From: Mycobacterium sp. E3198
GTDB taxonomy: Bacteria > Actinomycetota > Actinomycetes > Mycobacteriales > Mycobacteriaceae
Assembly: GCF_001667015.1 (NCBI RefSeq)
Contig: NZ_LZIS01000099.1
Location: 1-64,000 of the forward strand
DNA length: 64,000 nucleotides
Reading direction: 5' to 3'
The notes beneath the pieces were generated by a model. It was not told where the DNA came from. It saw only the letters and a program-made list of their open reading frames with translations, and searched no databases. Position numbers and translations under genes: made by a program. Below are positions 14,167 to 23,187 of this stretch, piece after piece; position 1 is the stretch's first letter, and each line of letters starts with the position of its first letter.

Positions 14167-15363
14167 TCAGCCCAGCGACGCGAGCGCGCGCACCAGCTGG
14201 TCGACCTCGGCCGTCGTCGAGTAATGCGCCAGCCCGACGGTGACGGCGCCGCCCACGTCGTTGACGCCCAGCACGTCGAGCGCGCGAGAGCTCTCGTTGG
14301 TGATTGCCAGGATTCCGTTGTCCGCCAGGCGCTGCACCACGCGTTCGGCCGGGACGTCCTGCAGGGCGAAGCTGACGACCGGTATCTGCGTCTCGGGCCG
14401 GCCGATGACCATCACCAGCGGCAGGGATCGCAGCGACACCATCAGGTAGTCGAACACCCGGTTCAGGTACGCGGTGGCGGACTGCGTCGAGACGGACAGG
14501 CGTTCGCGTCGGCTCCCGCGCGCGGACTCGTCGAGGGCCGCCAGGTACTCGACGCTGGCGACCACGCCGGCCAGCAGGCCGAACTGGTGGGCGCCCAGCT
14601 CCAGGCGCGCCGGGCCGGTGGCGTTGGGGTCGGTCGAGACGGTGCCGAACGTGGCGATCATCCCCGGGTCGCGGAACACCAGCGCCCCGACCGGCGGGCC
14701 GCCCCAGGCCAGCGCGTTCACCGCCACCACGTCGGCGTCGGTCTCCTTGACGTCGAGCAACCGGTACGGCGCGGCCGCGGAGTGGTCGACCACCACCAGG
14801 CCGCCGACGTCGTGCACCAGCTTGGTCATCGCCCGCAGGTCGGTGACCGTGCCCAGCGTCGCCGACGCCGTCGACGTGGCGACCAGCCGGGTCGACTTGC
14901 CGATCAGGCTCTCCCACTGCCAGGTCGGCAGCTCGCCGGTCTCGATGTCGATCTCGGCCCACTTCACCTTGGCGCCGTAGCGGTGCGCGGCCCGCAGCCA
15001 CGGGGCGATGTTGGCCTCGTCGTCGAGCCGGCTGACGATCACCTCGTAGCCCAGGCCGGCCCGCGACGACGACGCCTCGGCCAGCGAGGACAACAGGATG
15101 GCCCGATCGGCGCCCAGCACGACGCCCGCCGGGTCGGCGTTGAACAGATCGGCCACCGCCGCCCGCGCCGCGTCGAGGACCGCGGCGCTGCGCCGCGCCG
15201 ACGGGTGCGCGCCGGAGGTGGTGGCGCTCGACCGGCGAAACGCCGTAGACACCGTGGTCGCAACGGAATCCGGGATGAGCATGCCGGCCGGCGCGTCGAA
15301 GTGCACCCACCCGTCACCCAGTGAGGGATGCAGTCCGCGCACCCGGGCGACGTCGTAAGCCAT
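14167..15363 (-). CDS. class V aminotransferase-like protein without PLP lysine (Rv3778c homologue)
   Basis: A 398-residue protein with the fold and length of the cysteine desulfurase-like VC1184 subfamily (TIGR01976). The start is fixed by a TAAGGT box seven bases before the ATG at 15363. The segment that normally carries the Schiff-base lysine (S-A-Y-K-F-F-G-P in relatives) reads [13 protein letters not shown], with alanine in place of lysine. The usual D-x-V/A-H/Q after the central strand is D-H-S-A-A-A-P. It may therefore bind a different ligand or act without PLP chemistry. Desulfurase activity should not be assumed. Confidence 0.8.
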   Translation of the reverse strand: MAYDVARVRGLHPSLGDGWVHFDAPAGMLIPDSVATTVSTAFRRSSATTSGAHPSARRSAAVLDAARAAVADLFNADPAGVVLGADRAILLSSLAEASSSRAGLGYEVIVSRLDDEANIAPWLRAAHRYGAKVKWAEIDIETGELPTWQWESLIGKSTRLVATSTASATLGTVTDLRAMTKLVHDVGGLVVVDHSAAAPYRLLDVKETDADVVAVNALAWGGPPVGALVFRDPGMIATFGTVSTDPNATGPARLELGAHQFGLLAGVVASVEYLAALDESARGSRRERLSVSTQSATAYLNRVFDYLMVSLRSLPLVMVIGRPETQIPVVSFALQDVPAERVVQRLADNGILAITNESSRALDVLGVNDVGGAVTVGLAHYSTTAEVDQLVRALASLG

Positions 15364-15370
15364 GCCAGCC

Positions 15371-15376
15371 ACCTTA
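15371..15376 (-). promoter_or_regulatory. leaderless -10 box of the Rv3778c homologue
   Basis: TAAGGT on the minus strand with a 7-base spacer to the ATG at 15363. Confidence 0.5.
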
Positions 15377-15465
15377 GAGCTTCGCAATTCCGCGAAAATT
15401 GTGACGGTAGCGGGTGCCCCTCAGGCATTGGCAAGCCGGGTCACCCGGGCAGCCATACTAGTCGA

Positions 15466-17445
15466 GTGGGCCTGTGGACCGGAACGCTGATCGCACTGTT
15501 CCTGCTGATCGCACCGGGTGTGATCGTCGCGCGCATCAACCAGCAAACCTGGCCGGTCGCCATTGCGGTTGGCCCGGCGCTGACCTATGGCGTTGTGGCG
15601 CTGGCGATTATCCCGTTCGGTGCGCTCGGAATCCCTTGGAACGGTTGGACTGCGCTGGCGACGCTCGCGGTGGTGTGCCTGGCGGCGACGGGTTTGCAGC
15701 TGCTGCTGGCCCGCTACCAGCGCGGCGACGCCGCGAAAGAAGGAGCGCGCGGGATCGGCCGCTGGCCGGCGGCGCTGGTGGCCGCCGGTGTGCTGCTGGG
15801 CGCCGCGCTGATCATGTGGGCGGGCTACCGCGGACTCACGCTCTGGCAGTCGATCCCCAGCACGTGGGACGCGGCCTGGCACGCCAACGAGGTGCGCTAC
15901 ATCCTCGACACCGGCCAGGCGTCCTCTACCCACATGGGCGAGCTGCGCAACGTCGAGACCCACCAGCCGCTGTATTACCCCTCGGTCTTTCACGCGCTGA
16001 CCGCGATCTACTGCCAGCTCACCGGTGCGGCGCCCACCACCGGCTACACCCTGACCTCGCTGGCCGCGTCGGTGTGGCTGTTTCCCTCCAGCGCCGCCAC
16101 GCTCACCTGGTTTCTGCTGCGCCCGATCAGCACCCAATGGCGCACGGCGGCCGTCTCGGCCACCGCCGCGGCGCTGTCGGCGTCGTTCACCTCGGTCCCC
16201 TACGTCGAGTTCGGCGTCGCGGCGATGCCGAACCTCGCCGCCTACGGCGTCGCCATCCCGACGTTTGTCCTGATCGCCTCGACGTTGCGGCACCGCGACC
16301 GCGTCCCGGCGGCGGTGCTGGCGCTGGTGGGTGTGCTGTCGGTGCACCTGACCGGCGGGTTCATCGTCATCCTGTTCCTGTTGGCGTGGTGGCTGCTGGA
16401 CGCCCTGTGGCATCCGGTGCGCGGCCGCCTCGCCGACGCGCTGACCCTGGCCGCCGTCGCCCTTCCCACCGCTGCGATCCTGGCGCCGCAGTTCCTCGGG
16501 GTGCTGCGCCAGGCCGACATCATCGCGGGGCACGCGTTCCCCAGCTTCAAGAGCGTGCGGCAGGGCGTCATCGACGCGCTGCTGCTGCACACCCGCCACC
16601 TCAACGACTTCCCCACCCAATACGGCCTGCTGGTGCTGATCTACCTCGGGATGGCGATCCTGCTGTACAGGCGGATCTGGTGGCCACCGGCCGTCTGGCT
16701 GGTGCTGACCGTGGCGACGATCTACTCCGGGGCGCCGTTCCGCAATCCCGTCGGCCGCGCCATCGAGGAGTTCAGCCAGTTCTTCTACAACGATCCGCGA
16801 CGCCTGGCCGCCGTGGTGACGATGCTGGTGACGCCGATGGCGGCGGTCGCGTTGTTTTCGATCGTCGCGGTCGTGGTGGGGGCGGCCAGGCTTGTCACCG
16901 GCCGGTTCAAACAGGTGCGTTCCCCGGTCTGGACCGCCGCCACGGCGGTCCTTCTTCTGCTGGCCACCGTGCTCACCGCCCGGCACTACCTCTACCGGCA
17001 CATCGTGCTGTTCGGCGACAAGTACGACTCGGTGATGGTCGATCAGCGCGACCTCATGGCGATGGCCTACCTGGCCACCCTGCCCGGCGCTCACGACACG
17101 CTGATCGGCGACTCGAACGTCGACGGCAGCACGTGGATGTACGCGGTGGCCGACCTGCACCCGTTGTGGACGCACTACGACTTCCCACAGCAGACGGGGC
17201 CGGGCTACTACCGCTACATCTTCTGGACCTCGGCGCGCAAAGGTGAGTCCGACGCGAAGGTGGTCGAGGCGATTAAAGCGCTCGATATCAGGTACATCTT
17301 GACCAGCACGCCCAACGTCAGAGGGTTTGCCACTCCCGACGGGCTAAGGTCTCTGGATAAATCGGCGTCGTGGACGATGGTCTACGACAACGGTGGGGCC
17401 CGAATCTACGAGTGGCGCCCGGACGCCGCGGTGCCGCACCCTTAA
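15466..17445 (+). CDS. Rv3779-type polytopic glycosyltransferase / polyprenyl-phospho-sugar enzyme
   Basis: A 659-residue integral membrane protein with about 11-13 hydrophobic helices, DUF6541-like, and a soluble C-terminal domain. An acidic loop after the fourth helix (S-T-W-D-A-A-W-H-A-N-E-V-R-Y) resembles the catalytic loop of GT-C enzymes. Rv3779 has been linked to polyprenyl-phospho-mannose formation and mannoside synthesis. The GTG at 15466 has a CATACT box six bases upstream, and longer frames into the divergent gene are unlikely. bpa follows after 14 bases, suggesting an operon with the galactan genes. Confidence 0.8.
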   Translation: MGLWTGTLIALFLLIAPGVIVARINQQTWPVAIAVGPALTYGVVALAIIPFGALGIPWNGWTALATLAVVCLAATGLQLLLARYQRGDAAKEGARGIGRWPAALVAAGVLLGAALIMWAGYRGLTLWQSIPSTWDAAWHANEVRYILDTGQASSTHMGELRNVETHQPLYYPSVFHALTAIYCQLTGAAPTTGYTLTSLAASVWLFPSSAATLTWFLLRPISTQWRTAAVSATAAALSASFTSVPYVEFGVAAMPNLAAYGVAIPTFVLIASTLRHRDRVPAAVLALVGVLSVHLTGGFIVILFLLAWWLLDALWHPVRGRLADALTLAAVALPTAAILAPQFLGVLRQADIIAGHAFPSFKSVRQGVIDALLLHTRHLNDFPTQYGLLVLIYLGMAILLYRRIWWPPAVWLVLTVATIYSGAPFRNPVGRAIEEFSQFFYNDPRRLAAVVTMLVTPMAAVALFSIVAVVVGAARLVTGRFKQVRSPVWTAATAVLLLLATVLTARHYLYRHIVLFGDKYDSVMVDQRDLMAMAYLATLPGAHDTLIGDSNVDGSTWMYAVADLHPLWTHYDFPQQTGPGYYRYIFWTSARKGESDAKVVEAIKALDIRYILTSTPNVRGFATPDGLRSLDKSASWTMVYDNGGARIYEWRPDAAVPHP

Positions 17446-17459
17446 AGGTCCCAACAAGG

Positions 17460-17996
17460 ATGGTGAATGGATTGACTAACGGCAACGACGGCCCGGACGC
17501 CGACGGCATCGAGGTCATCGGCGGCGTCGACCCGCGGATCATGGCGATCCGCGACGCCGACGACGACTCCGACGAGCGTTCCCTGACCGACCTGGTCGAG
17601 CAGCCGGCCAAGGTGATGCGCATCGGCACCATGATCAAGCAGCTGCTCGAGGAGGTGCGCGCCGCGCCGCTGGACGAGGCCAGCCGCAATCGGCTGCGCG
17701 ACATCCACGCGACCAGCATCCGCGAGCTCGAGGAGGGCTTGGCGCCGGAGCTGCGCGAGGAGCTCGATCGGCTCACCCTGCCCTTCAACGAGGACGTCGC
17801 GCCGTCGGACGCCGAGTTGCGCATCGCTCAGGCGCAGCTGGTCGGCTGGCTGGAAGGCCTGTTCCACGGCATTCAGACCGCGCTGTTCGCCCAGCAGATG
17901 GCCGCCCGCGCGCAGCTGGAGCAGATGCGCCAGGGCGCGCTGCCCCCGGGCCTCGGCAAGCAGGGCGGCGGCTCCGGACACGGGCAATACCTCTAA
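17460..17996 (+). CDS. bpa: bacterial proteasome activator Bpa/PafE (Rv3780)
   Basis: A 178-residue helical protein ending in G-Q-Y-L, the hydrophobic-tyrosine-x C-terminal motif that docks into the 20S proteasome alpha-ring. The N-terminal 30 residues are acidic and flexible. The core (from S-L-T-D-L-V-E-Q-P) consists of long amphipathic helices that form the dodecameric ring in the M. tuberculosis protein. It promotes ATP-independent degradation of unfolded proteins and of HspR. It lies between Rv3779 and wzt (10-base gap), so it is transcribed with cell-wall genes although its known role is proteolysis. Confidence 0.93.
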   Translation: MVNGLTNGNDGPDADGIEVIGGVDPRIMAIRDADDDSDERSLTDLVEQPAKVMRIGTMIKQLLEEVRAAPLDEASRNRLRDIHATSIRELEEGLAPELREELDRLTLPFNEDVAPSDAELRIAQAQLVGWLEGLFHGIQTALFAQQMAARAQLEQMRQGALPPGLGKQGGGSGHGQYL

Positions 17997-18006
17997 GTAG
18001 CCGACG

Positions 18007-18804
18007 GTGCCGGGGCCTCATATCGAGACGCGCGACGCGTGGGTGGAATTTCCCATCTTCGACGCGAAGTCACGGTCGCTGAAGAAGGCCTTCCTGGGCA
18101 AGGCGGGCGGCACCATCGGTCGCAACAACTCCAACGTCGTCGTCATCGAGGCGCTGCGGGACATCACCATGACGCTCGAGTTGGGTGACCGGGTCGGGCT
18201 CGTCGGTCACAACGGGGCCGGGAAATCGACTTTGCTGCGGCTGCTTTCGGGCATCTACGAGCCGACCCGCGGCTGGGCGAAGGTCACCGGGCGGGTCGCG
18301 CCCGTCTTCGACCTCGGGGTCGGCATGGACCCCGAGATCTCGGGCTACGAGAACATCATCATCCGCGGGCTTTTCCTGGGGCAGACGCGAAAGCAGATGA
18401 TGTCGAAGGTCGACGAGATCGCCGAGTTCACCGAGCTGGGCGACTACCTGTCGATGCCGTTGCGCACCTACTCCACCGGGATGCGGGTTCGGCTGGCGAT
18501 GGGCGTGGTCACCAGCATCGACCCCGAGATCCTGCTGCTCGACGAGGGCATCGGCGCGGTCGACGCCGACTTCCTGAAGAAGGCCCAGTCCCGATTGCAG
18601 AGGCTGGTGGAGCGGTCCGGGATCCTGGTCTTCGCCAGCCATTCCAACGAATTTTTGGCCCGGCTGTGCAAGACGGCCATGTGGATCGACCACGGTGTCA
18701 TCCGCATGACCGGCGGCATCGAGGACGTAGTGCGCGCCTACGAGGGCGAGGACGCGGCGCGGCACGTGCGCGAGGTGCTGGCCGAGACCGCCGGACAGCC
18801 GTGA
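18007..18804 (+). CDS. wzt: ABC transporter ATPase Wzt (Rv3781), galactan export
   Basis: A 265-residue ATPase of the O-antigen/teichoic acid exporter class. Walker A is G-H-N-G-A-G-K-S-T (residues 67-75), the signature is Y-S-T-G-M-R-V-R-L (about 154-162) in the form usual for Wzt/TagH proteins, and Walker B is L-L-L-D-E-G (Asp179, Glu180). There is no C-terminal carbohydrate-binding domain. With the permease at 19715 it is believed to flip lipid-linked galactan across the inner membrane. Its stop overlaps the GTG of glfT1 (GTGA). Confidence 0.92.
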   Translation: MPGPHIETRDAWVEFPIFDAKSRSLKKAFLGKAGGTIGRNNSNVVVIEALRDITMTLELGDRVGLVGHNGAGKSTLLRLLSGIYEPTRGWAKVTGRVAPVFDLGVGMDPEISGYENIIIRGLFLGQTRKQMMSKVDEIAEFTELGDYLSMPLRTYSTGMRVRLAMGVVTSIDPEILLLDEGIGAVDADFLKKAQSRLQRLVERSGILVFASHSNEFLARLCKTAMWIDHGVIRMTGGIEDVVRAYEGEDAARHVREVLAETAGQP

Positions 18805-19718
18805 GCGACAACGTCTTTGCCGTCGTGGTCACCCACCGGCGTCCCGACGAGCTGGCCAAGTCGCTGGACGTGCTCAGCGCGCAAACCCGCCTGCCGGATC
18901 ACCTGATCGTGGTCGACAACGACGGGCCTTCGGCCGAGGGCCGGGTCCGCGATCTGGTTGCCGGACAACCCATTCCGACGACCTATCTCGGCTCGCGCCG
19001 AAACCTCGGCGGCGCGGGTGGTTTCGCTCTGGGCATGTTGCATGCGCTGGCGCAGGGTGCCGACTGGGTGTGGCTCGCGGACGACGACGGGCGCCCACAA
19101 GACTCGCGCGTGCTGGCGACGCTGCTCGGCTGCGCCGAGAAGTACGGCCTGGCCGAGGTGTCGCCGATGGTATGCAACATGGACGACCCGCAACGGCTCG
19201 CGTTTCCCCTGCGGCGCGGGCTGGTGTGGCGCAGGCGCGCAAGCGAATTGCGCACCGAAGAGGGCCAAGATCTGCTCCGCGGCATCGCGTCGTTGTTCAA
19301 CGGCGCGCTGTTCCGGGCGTCGACGCTGGAATCGATCGGCGTTCCGGACCTGAGGCTGTTCATCCGCGGCGACGAGGTGGAGATGCATCGCCGGCTGGTT
19401 CGGTCCGGCCTGCCCTTCGGCACCTGCCTGGACGCGGTCTACCTGCACCCGTGCGGATCCGACGAGTTCAAGCCGATCCTGGGCGGCCGCATGCACACCC
19501 AATACCCCGACAACGCCGCCAAGCGGTTCTTCACCTACCGCAACCGCGGCTACCTGATGGCGCAACCCGGCCTGCGCAAACTTCTGTTCCAGGAGTGGAT
19601 CCGCTTCGGCTGGTTCTTCCTGGTGACCCGCCGCGACCCCAAGGGCCTGGTCGAGTGGATTCGGTTGCGCCGCTTGGGACGTCGCGAGCGCTTCGGGAAG
19701 CCGGGAGGGTCGGCATGA
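18801..19718 (+). CDS. glfT1: galactofuranosyltransferase GlfT1 (Rv3782)
   Basis: A 305-residue GT-A (GT2) enzyme. It begins F-A-V-V-V-T-H-R-R-P-D-E-L, and the metal-binding D-D-D is at residues 94-96 within W-L-A-D-D-D-G-R. GlfT1 adds the first two galactofuranose residues from UDP-Galf to the rhamnosyl-GlcNAc-PP-decaprenyl linker, priming galactan for GlfT2. The GTG start overlaps the wzt stop, and the gene's own stop overlaps the ATG of the permease, so the three genes are tightly coupled: synthesis start and export in one unit. Confidence 0.93.
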   Translation: MSDNVFAVVVTHRRPDELAKSLDVLSAQTRLPDHLIVVDNDGPSAEGRVRDLVAGQPIPTTYLGSRRNLGGAGGFALGMLHALAQGADWVWLADDDGRPQDSRVLATLLGCAEKYGLAEVSPMVCNMDDPQRLAFPLRRGLVWRRRASELRTEEGQDLLRGIASLFNGALFRASTLESIGVPDLRLFIRGDEVEMHRRLVRSGLPFGTCLDAVYLHPCGSDEFKPILGGRMHTQYPDNAAKRFFTYRNRGYLMAQPGLRKLLFQEWIRFGWFFLVTRRDPKGLVEWIRLRRLGRRERFGKPGGSA

Positions 19719-20545
19719 CATTCATCGACGCGGCGGCCCAGTCGCGGACGTTTGCGCGCGCCCGCAGCGACCTGCTCGACGGCTTCCGCCGGCACGAGCT
19801 GTGGCTGCACCTGGGTTGGCAGGACATCAAGCAGCGCTACCGCCGCTCGGTGCTGGGACCGTTCTGGATCACCATCGCCACTGGCACCACCGCCGTCGCG
19901 CTGGGCGCGTTGTACTCCAAGCTGTTCCACCTCGATTTGGCGGTGCACCTGCCCTACGTGACGCTCGGGCTGATCATCTGGAACATGATCAACGCCGCCA
20001 TCCTCGAGGGCTCCGAGGTGTTCGTCGCGAACGAGGGGCTGATCAAGCAGTTGCCGACGCCGCTGAGCGTGCACGTCTACCGGCTGGTGTGGCGGCAGAT
20101 GATCCTGTTCGCACACAACATCGCCATCTATGTCGTCGTCGCCATCATCTTTCCCAAGCCGTGGTCGTGGGCCGATCTCTCGGTCATCCCGGCGCTGGGG
20201 TTGATCGTGCTGAACTCCATTTGGGTGTCGCTGTGTTTCGGCATCCTGGCGACCCGCTACCGCGACATCGGTCCGTTGCTGTTCTCGGTCGTGCAGTTGC
20301 TGTTCTACATGACGCCGATCATCTGGAACGACGAGACGCTGCGGTCGCAGGGCGCCGGGCGCTGGGCGAGCATCATCGAACTCAACCCGCTGCTGCACTA
20401 CCTCGACATCGTTCGGACGCCGTTGCTGGGCGGCCACCAGGAGCTGCGGCACTGGGTGGTGGTCTTGTTGCTCACGGCCGTCGGCTGGCTGCTGGCCGCC
20501 TTCGCGATGCGGCAATACCGCGCCCGGGTGCCGTACTGGGTCTAG
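19715..20545 (+). CDS. wzm: ABC-2 permease Wzm (Rv3783), galactan export
   Basis: A 276-residue ABC-2 type transporter permease with an N-terminal amphipathic helix (H-E-L-W-L-H-L-G-W-Q-D-I-K-Q-R-Y-R-R-S) and six hydrophobic helices, as in TagG/RfbD. The motif F-Y-M-T-P-I-I-W-N-D-E-T-L in the fifth-helix region is typical. It pairs with the ATPase at 18007 in the inner membrane. In M. tuberculosis further sugar genes follow; here 130 bases without a gene follow, then an exported protein. Confidence 0.92.
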   Translation: MTFIDAAAQSRTFARARSDLLDGFRRHELWLHLGWQDIKQRYRRSVLGPFWITIATGTTAVALGALYSKLFHLDLAVHLPYVTLGLIIWNMINAAILEGSEVFVANEGLIKQLPTPLSVHVYRLVWRQMILFAHNIAIYVVVAIIFPKPWSWADLSVIPALGLIVLNSIWVSLCFGILATRYRDIGPLLFSVVQLLFYMTPIIWNDETLRSQGAGRWASIIELNPLLHYLDIVRTPLLGGHQELRHWVVVLLLTAVGWLLAAFAMRQYRARVPYWV

Positions 20546-20675
20546 CAAACCGCTTCGGCCGGCCACCAAGGGCGCGATTTTGCTGCCATACGGCCTATTG
20601 AGGGGTTAAATATCCCTGTCGCAGCGAAGGCCTTATTGGGATTGGTAGGCCTGGCCGAAAGATAGGAATCGGCGC

Positions 20676-21005
20676 ATGAACACCAAAGCTCACCTCATCA
20701 AGCGGGCACTCGCCGGCGCGCTGGCATCGGGCGCCACCGCCTTCGCCGCTCTCGGATTTGCCGCGGGGACGGCCCACGCCTTCACCTACCCGACCGCGAT
20801 GTGCAACTACCACGCCTGCAGCTACATCTGGTGTCCCGGAATGCCTTTCCCGCAGCCCAGCGGCGGTACGCCGAATTGGGACATGGGCGTCTGCCACCAC
20901 TTCATGATCGGCATCATGAGCCCGCATTCGCAGCCCTGGGTGAGCAACGGCGGTGCCAACCGGCAAGTCGCCCCGGAAATCATTGAGGGGGACCCGGGTC
21001 CCTAA
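20676..21005 (+). CDS. small exported WCPG-family protein
   Basis: A 109-residue protein with a clear signal peptide: K-R in the first ten residues, a hydrophobic A-L-A-x-G core and cleavage near A-H-A (about residue 33). The mature part has W-C-P-G-M-P-F-P...N-W-D-M-G-V-C-H and four cysteines, suggesting two disulfides. The same W-C-P-G...W-D-M-x-V-C-H signature occurs in the two exported proteins at 31441 and 31789, so this is a mycobacterial exported family of unknown function. It sits where M. tuberculosis has sugar-epimerase genes. Confidence 0.75.
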   Translation: MNTKAHLIKRALAGALASGATAFAALGFAAGTAHAFTYPTAMCNYHACSYIWCPGMPFPQPSGGTPNWDMGVCHHFMIGIMSPHSQPWVSNGGANRQVAPEIIEGDPGP

Positions 21006-21025
21006 CCCGTGTCGGTCGGTCGGCC

Positions 21026-21031
21026 TATAGT
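21026..21031 (+). promoter_or_regulatory. leaderless -10 box of the 13E12 gene
   Basis: TATAGT, an almost ideal mycobacterial -10, then 7 bases to the ATG at 21039. It is the best leaderless promoter in the window. Confidence 0.6.
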
Positions 21032-21038
21032 CGAACCT

Positions 21039-22460
21039 ATGTTCGAAACAATGGCCGACGCCGAAGTGGTGGATGCCATTTCCGATGCGGGGCGCGCGCA
21101 GAACGTGGCATGCGCGCGGGAGCTGGCGGCCATCGGTGAGCTGTATGCCCGACGGGCGCCCGATGACGATTCCGAGCGGTTCAGCTGGGTCGTCGACGGT
21201 CACGAGAACGTGGTGGCCGAGGTCGCGGCGGCGCTGCGGGTCAGCCGCGGCCGGGCCCGCGGGCGGTTACGATATGCGATCGCCCTGCGTGAGCGGCTGC
21301 CCTGTGTGGCGGAGGTGTTTGCGCGGGGCGATATCGATTTCCGGCTGGTGGCGGCGCTGGTGACGCGCACCGAGGTGGTCGATGATGCGGGGTTGATCGC
21401 CAAGATCGACGCCGCGGTTGCGCGCCATGCCCCAAAGTGGATGCGGCTATCAGGGCCCAAGGCCGCCGAGCGCATCGACATGTGGGTGGCGCGCTATGAC
21501 CCCGCCGGCGTGCGAGTGCCCGGCCCGCGCAACGAGAATCGCTACGTCGAGATCGCGTCCACCGACGCGGGGCTGGCCGGGGTGTGGGCCCAGCTGCACG
21601 CCACCGACGGGGTCACTTTGGAGCGCAAGCTTGAGGCGTTGGCGAGCACGGTCTGTCGCGACGACCCGCGCACCAAAGGCCAGCGTCTCGCCGATGCCCT
21701 TGGTGCGCTGGCCGATGGCGCCGAAGCACTGGGCTGCCAGTGCGGCGGGCCGGATTGCGCTGCGCCGCAACGCGCTTCGGGGATGAACGTCGTCATTCAC
21801 GTGCTCGCCGAGCAGGCCGCGGTCGATGGCAAATCGCAGGCTCCCGGGTATCTGGCGGGTTTCGGGCCGCTGCCGGCGGAGCTGGTGCGCCAGGTCGCCG
21901 GGCTGGCCAAGGTCAAGCCCCTCTGGATTCCGCCGGCCAAGGCGGAGCCGGGCTACCGGCCGTCGGCGGCGTTGGCCGAGTTCGTCCGATTCCGGGACTT
22001 GACCTGTCGCTTCCCCGGATGCGACGCGCCGGCTGAAGTCTGCGACATCGACCACACGGTGCCGTTCCCGCTGGGCCCCACCCACCCGTCCAACACCAAA
22101 CTGCTCTGCCGCTACCACCACCTGCTCAAGACCTTCTATGCGCAGTGGCGGGATCGGCAGGAGCCCGACGGCACTGTGGTGTGGACCTCGCCGACGGGGC
22201 ATGAGTACGTCACCAAACCCGGCGGGAGCCTGCTCTTTCCGGCGTTGGCGGTCCCTACCGGAGCGCTGGTGCTCCCCACCGATCCGGATCCGCCAGATGA
22301 AAGCCGCGGACTCATGATGCCGGCCCGCCGGCGAACCCGAGCCCAGGAGCAGGCGGCGCGGATCAGGTGGGAACGCGGCAGGAATGAAGCGCGCATGGCC
22401 GCGGAGGCGGCGCGACGCGCCGAGCGTATTGCCGCCGGCTACGAGCCACCGCCCTTCTAG
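21039..22460 (+). CDS. 13E12 repeat family protein: DUF222 plus HNH nuclease domain
   Basis: A 473-residue member of the mycobacterial 13E12/REP13E12 family. The N-terminal about 300 residues are the helical DUF222 domain. The C-terminal part holds an HNH motif: T-C-R-F-P-G-C-D, then C-D-I-D-H-T-V-P-F, N-T-K-L-L-C-R-Y-H-H. It is likely a DNA endonuclease or a domesticated element; in M. tuberculosis relatives lie within REP13E12 repeats that host phiRv1-type prophages. The last 60 residues are Arg/Glu-rich helix. It is intact and has its own promoter. Confidence 0.85.
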   Translation: MFETMADAEVVDAISDAGRAQNVACARELAAIGELYARRAPDDDSERFSWVVDGHENVVAEVAAALRVSRGRARGRLRYAIALRERLPCVAEVFARGDIDFRLVAALVTRTEVVDDAGLIAKIDAAVARHAPKWMRLSGPKAAERIDMWVARYDPAGVRVPGPRNENRYVEIASTDAGLAGVWAQLHATDGVTLERKLEALASTVCRDDPRTKGQRLADALGALADGAEALGCQCGGPDCAAPQRASGMNVVIHVLAEQAAVDGKSQAPGYLAGFGPLPAELVRQVAGLAKVKPLWIPPAKAEPGYRPSAALAEFVRFRDLTCRFPGCDAPAEVCDIDHTVPFPLGPTHPSNTKLLCRYHHLLKTFYAQWRDRQEPDGTVVWTSPTGHEYVTKPGGSLLFPALAVPTGALVLPTDPDPPDESRGLMMPARRRTRAQEQAARIRWERGRNEARMAAEAARRAERIAAGYEPPPF

Positions 22461-22514
22461 CGGGGCCAAGAATCTTTCAAGGATCCGACAAGGCGCGGGC
22501 TCGACGCTGCACCC

Positions 22515-23054
22515 ATGAATCACATCACCTTCGACGACGACGTCTACGTCGCAACCATGCACCGCGCCGACGCACCGATCGGCCGCAGCGCGCGATTCCA
22601 CATGCGCAAGCTCTTCGGCGAACTCCCGTGCTGCCATCGCTCGTGGGCCAATGCGGGGAAGCGCTTCTTCCTGCACGGCTACGAGCGCAGCTTCGAAGTC
22701 GAGTTCGCCTGCGCACAAACCGAACTCGGCACCGGGCTGGTGGTCGACGTCGGAACCGTCGCCGAAATCCGGTCGGCATTGCGCTACCAGTTCGACCACA
22801 CCACGCTGATCGCCGAGGACGACCCGCAGCGCGACCTGTTCGAGCTGCTGGCCGAACGTGGCGTCGTCGACCTGCGGATCATGGAGAACACCGGCATGGA
22901 GGGCTCGGCGGCCTGGGCGTTCGAGACCGCCGAGCGCATCGTCGCGCTGGCCACCGGTGGCCGGGTGTGGGTGTCCCGCATCGAGGCGCGGGAAAGCCGC
23001 AACAACGTGGTCACCCTCACCGCGGGACCCGTGACGGCCAGAGGCTGGGCGTAG
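22515..23054 (+). CDS. 6-pyruvoyl-tetrahydropterin synthase / QueD-like protein
   Basis: A 179-residue T-fold protein. It keeps the first His (His41 in P-C-C-H-R-S), the second in F-L-H-G-Y (His54), the D-H pair in Q-F-D-H-T-T-L and the M-E-N-T-x-M-E-x-S-A-A-W segment of PTPS/QueD. However, the canonical H-G-H zinc motif reads H-G-Y, so the third ligand is tyrosine or is supplied elsewhere. A cysteine pair (Cys39-Cys40) is near the catalytic-Cys position. No folate or queuosine genes are adjacent, so the substrate is uncertain. Confidence 0.7.
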   Translation: MNHITFDDDVYVATMHRADAPIGRSARFHMRKLFGELPCCHRSWANAGKRFFLHGYERSFEVEFACAQTELGTGLVVDVGTVAEIRSALRYQFDHTTLIAEDDPQRDLFELLAERGVVDLRIMENTGMEGSAAWAFETAERIVALATGGRVWVSRIEARESRNNVVTLTAGPVTARGWA

Positions 23055-23187
23055 CGCGCCGCCCTACTGGGTATGTGTCGAACAATCAAGTTTGCGTGCG
23101 CGTAAGGTGGCGGCTGCCTGGTGGTGGGTGCAACACTGTAGCGCTACAGGTCAGCAAGGGACGGCAGACAGGATCGGGTCGACTGAC

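Noticed and set aside
13127-15310. A 727-codon open frame on the minus strand across the quinone oxidoreductase and aminotransferase genes
   Set aside because: It crosses two well-supported genes in another frame, is Arg/Gly-rich and has no domain. Long antisense frames are expected at this GC content; the same holds for those antisense to pks13, embA and embC.
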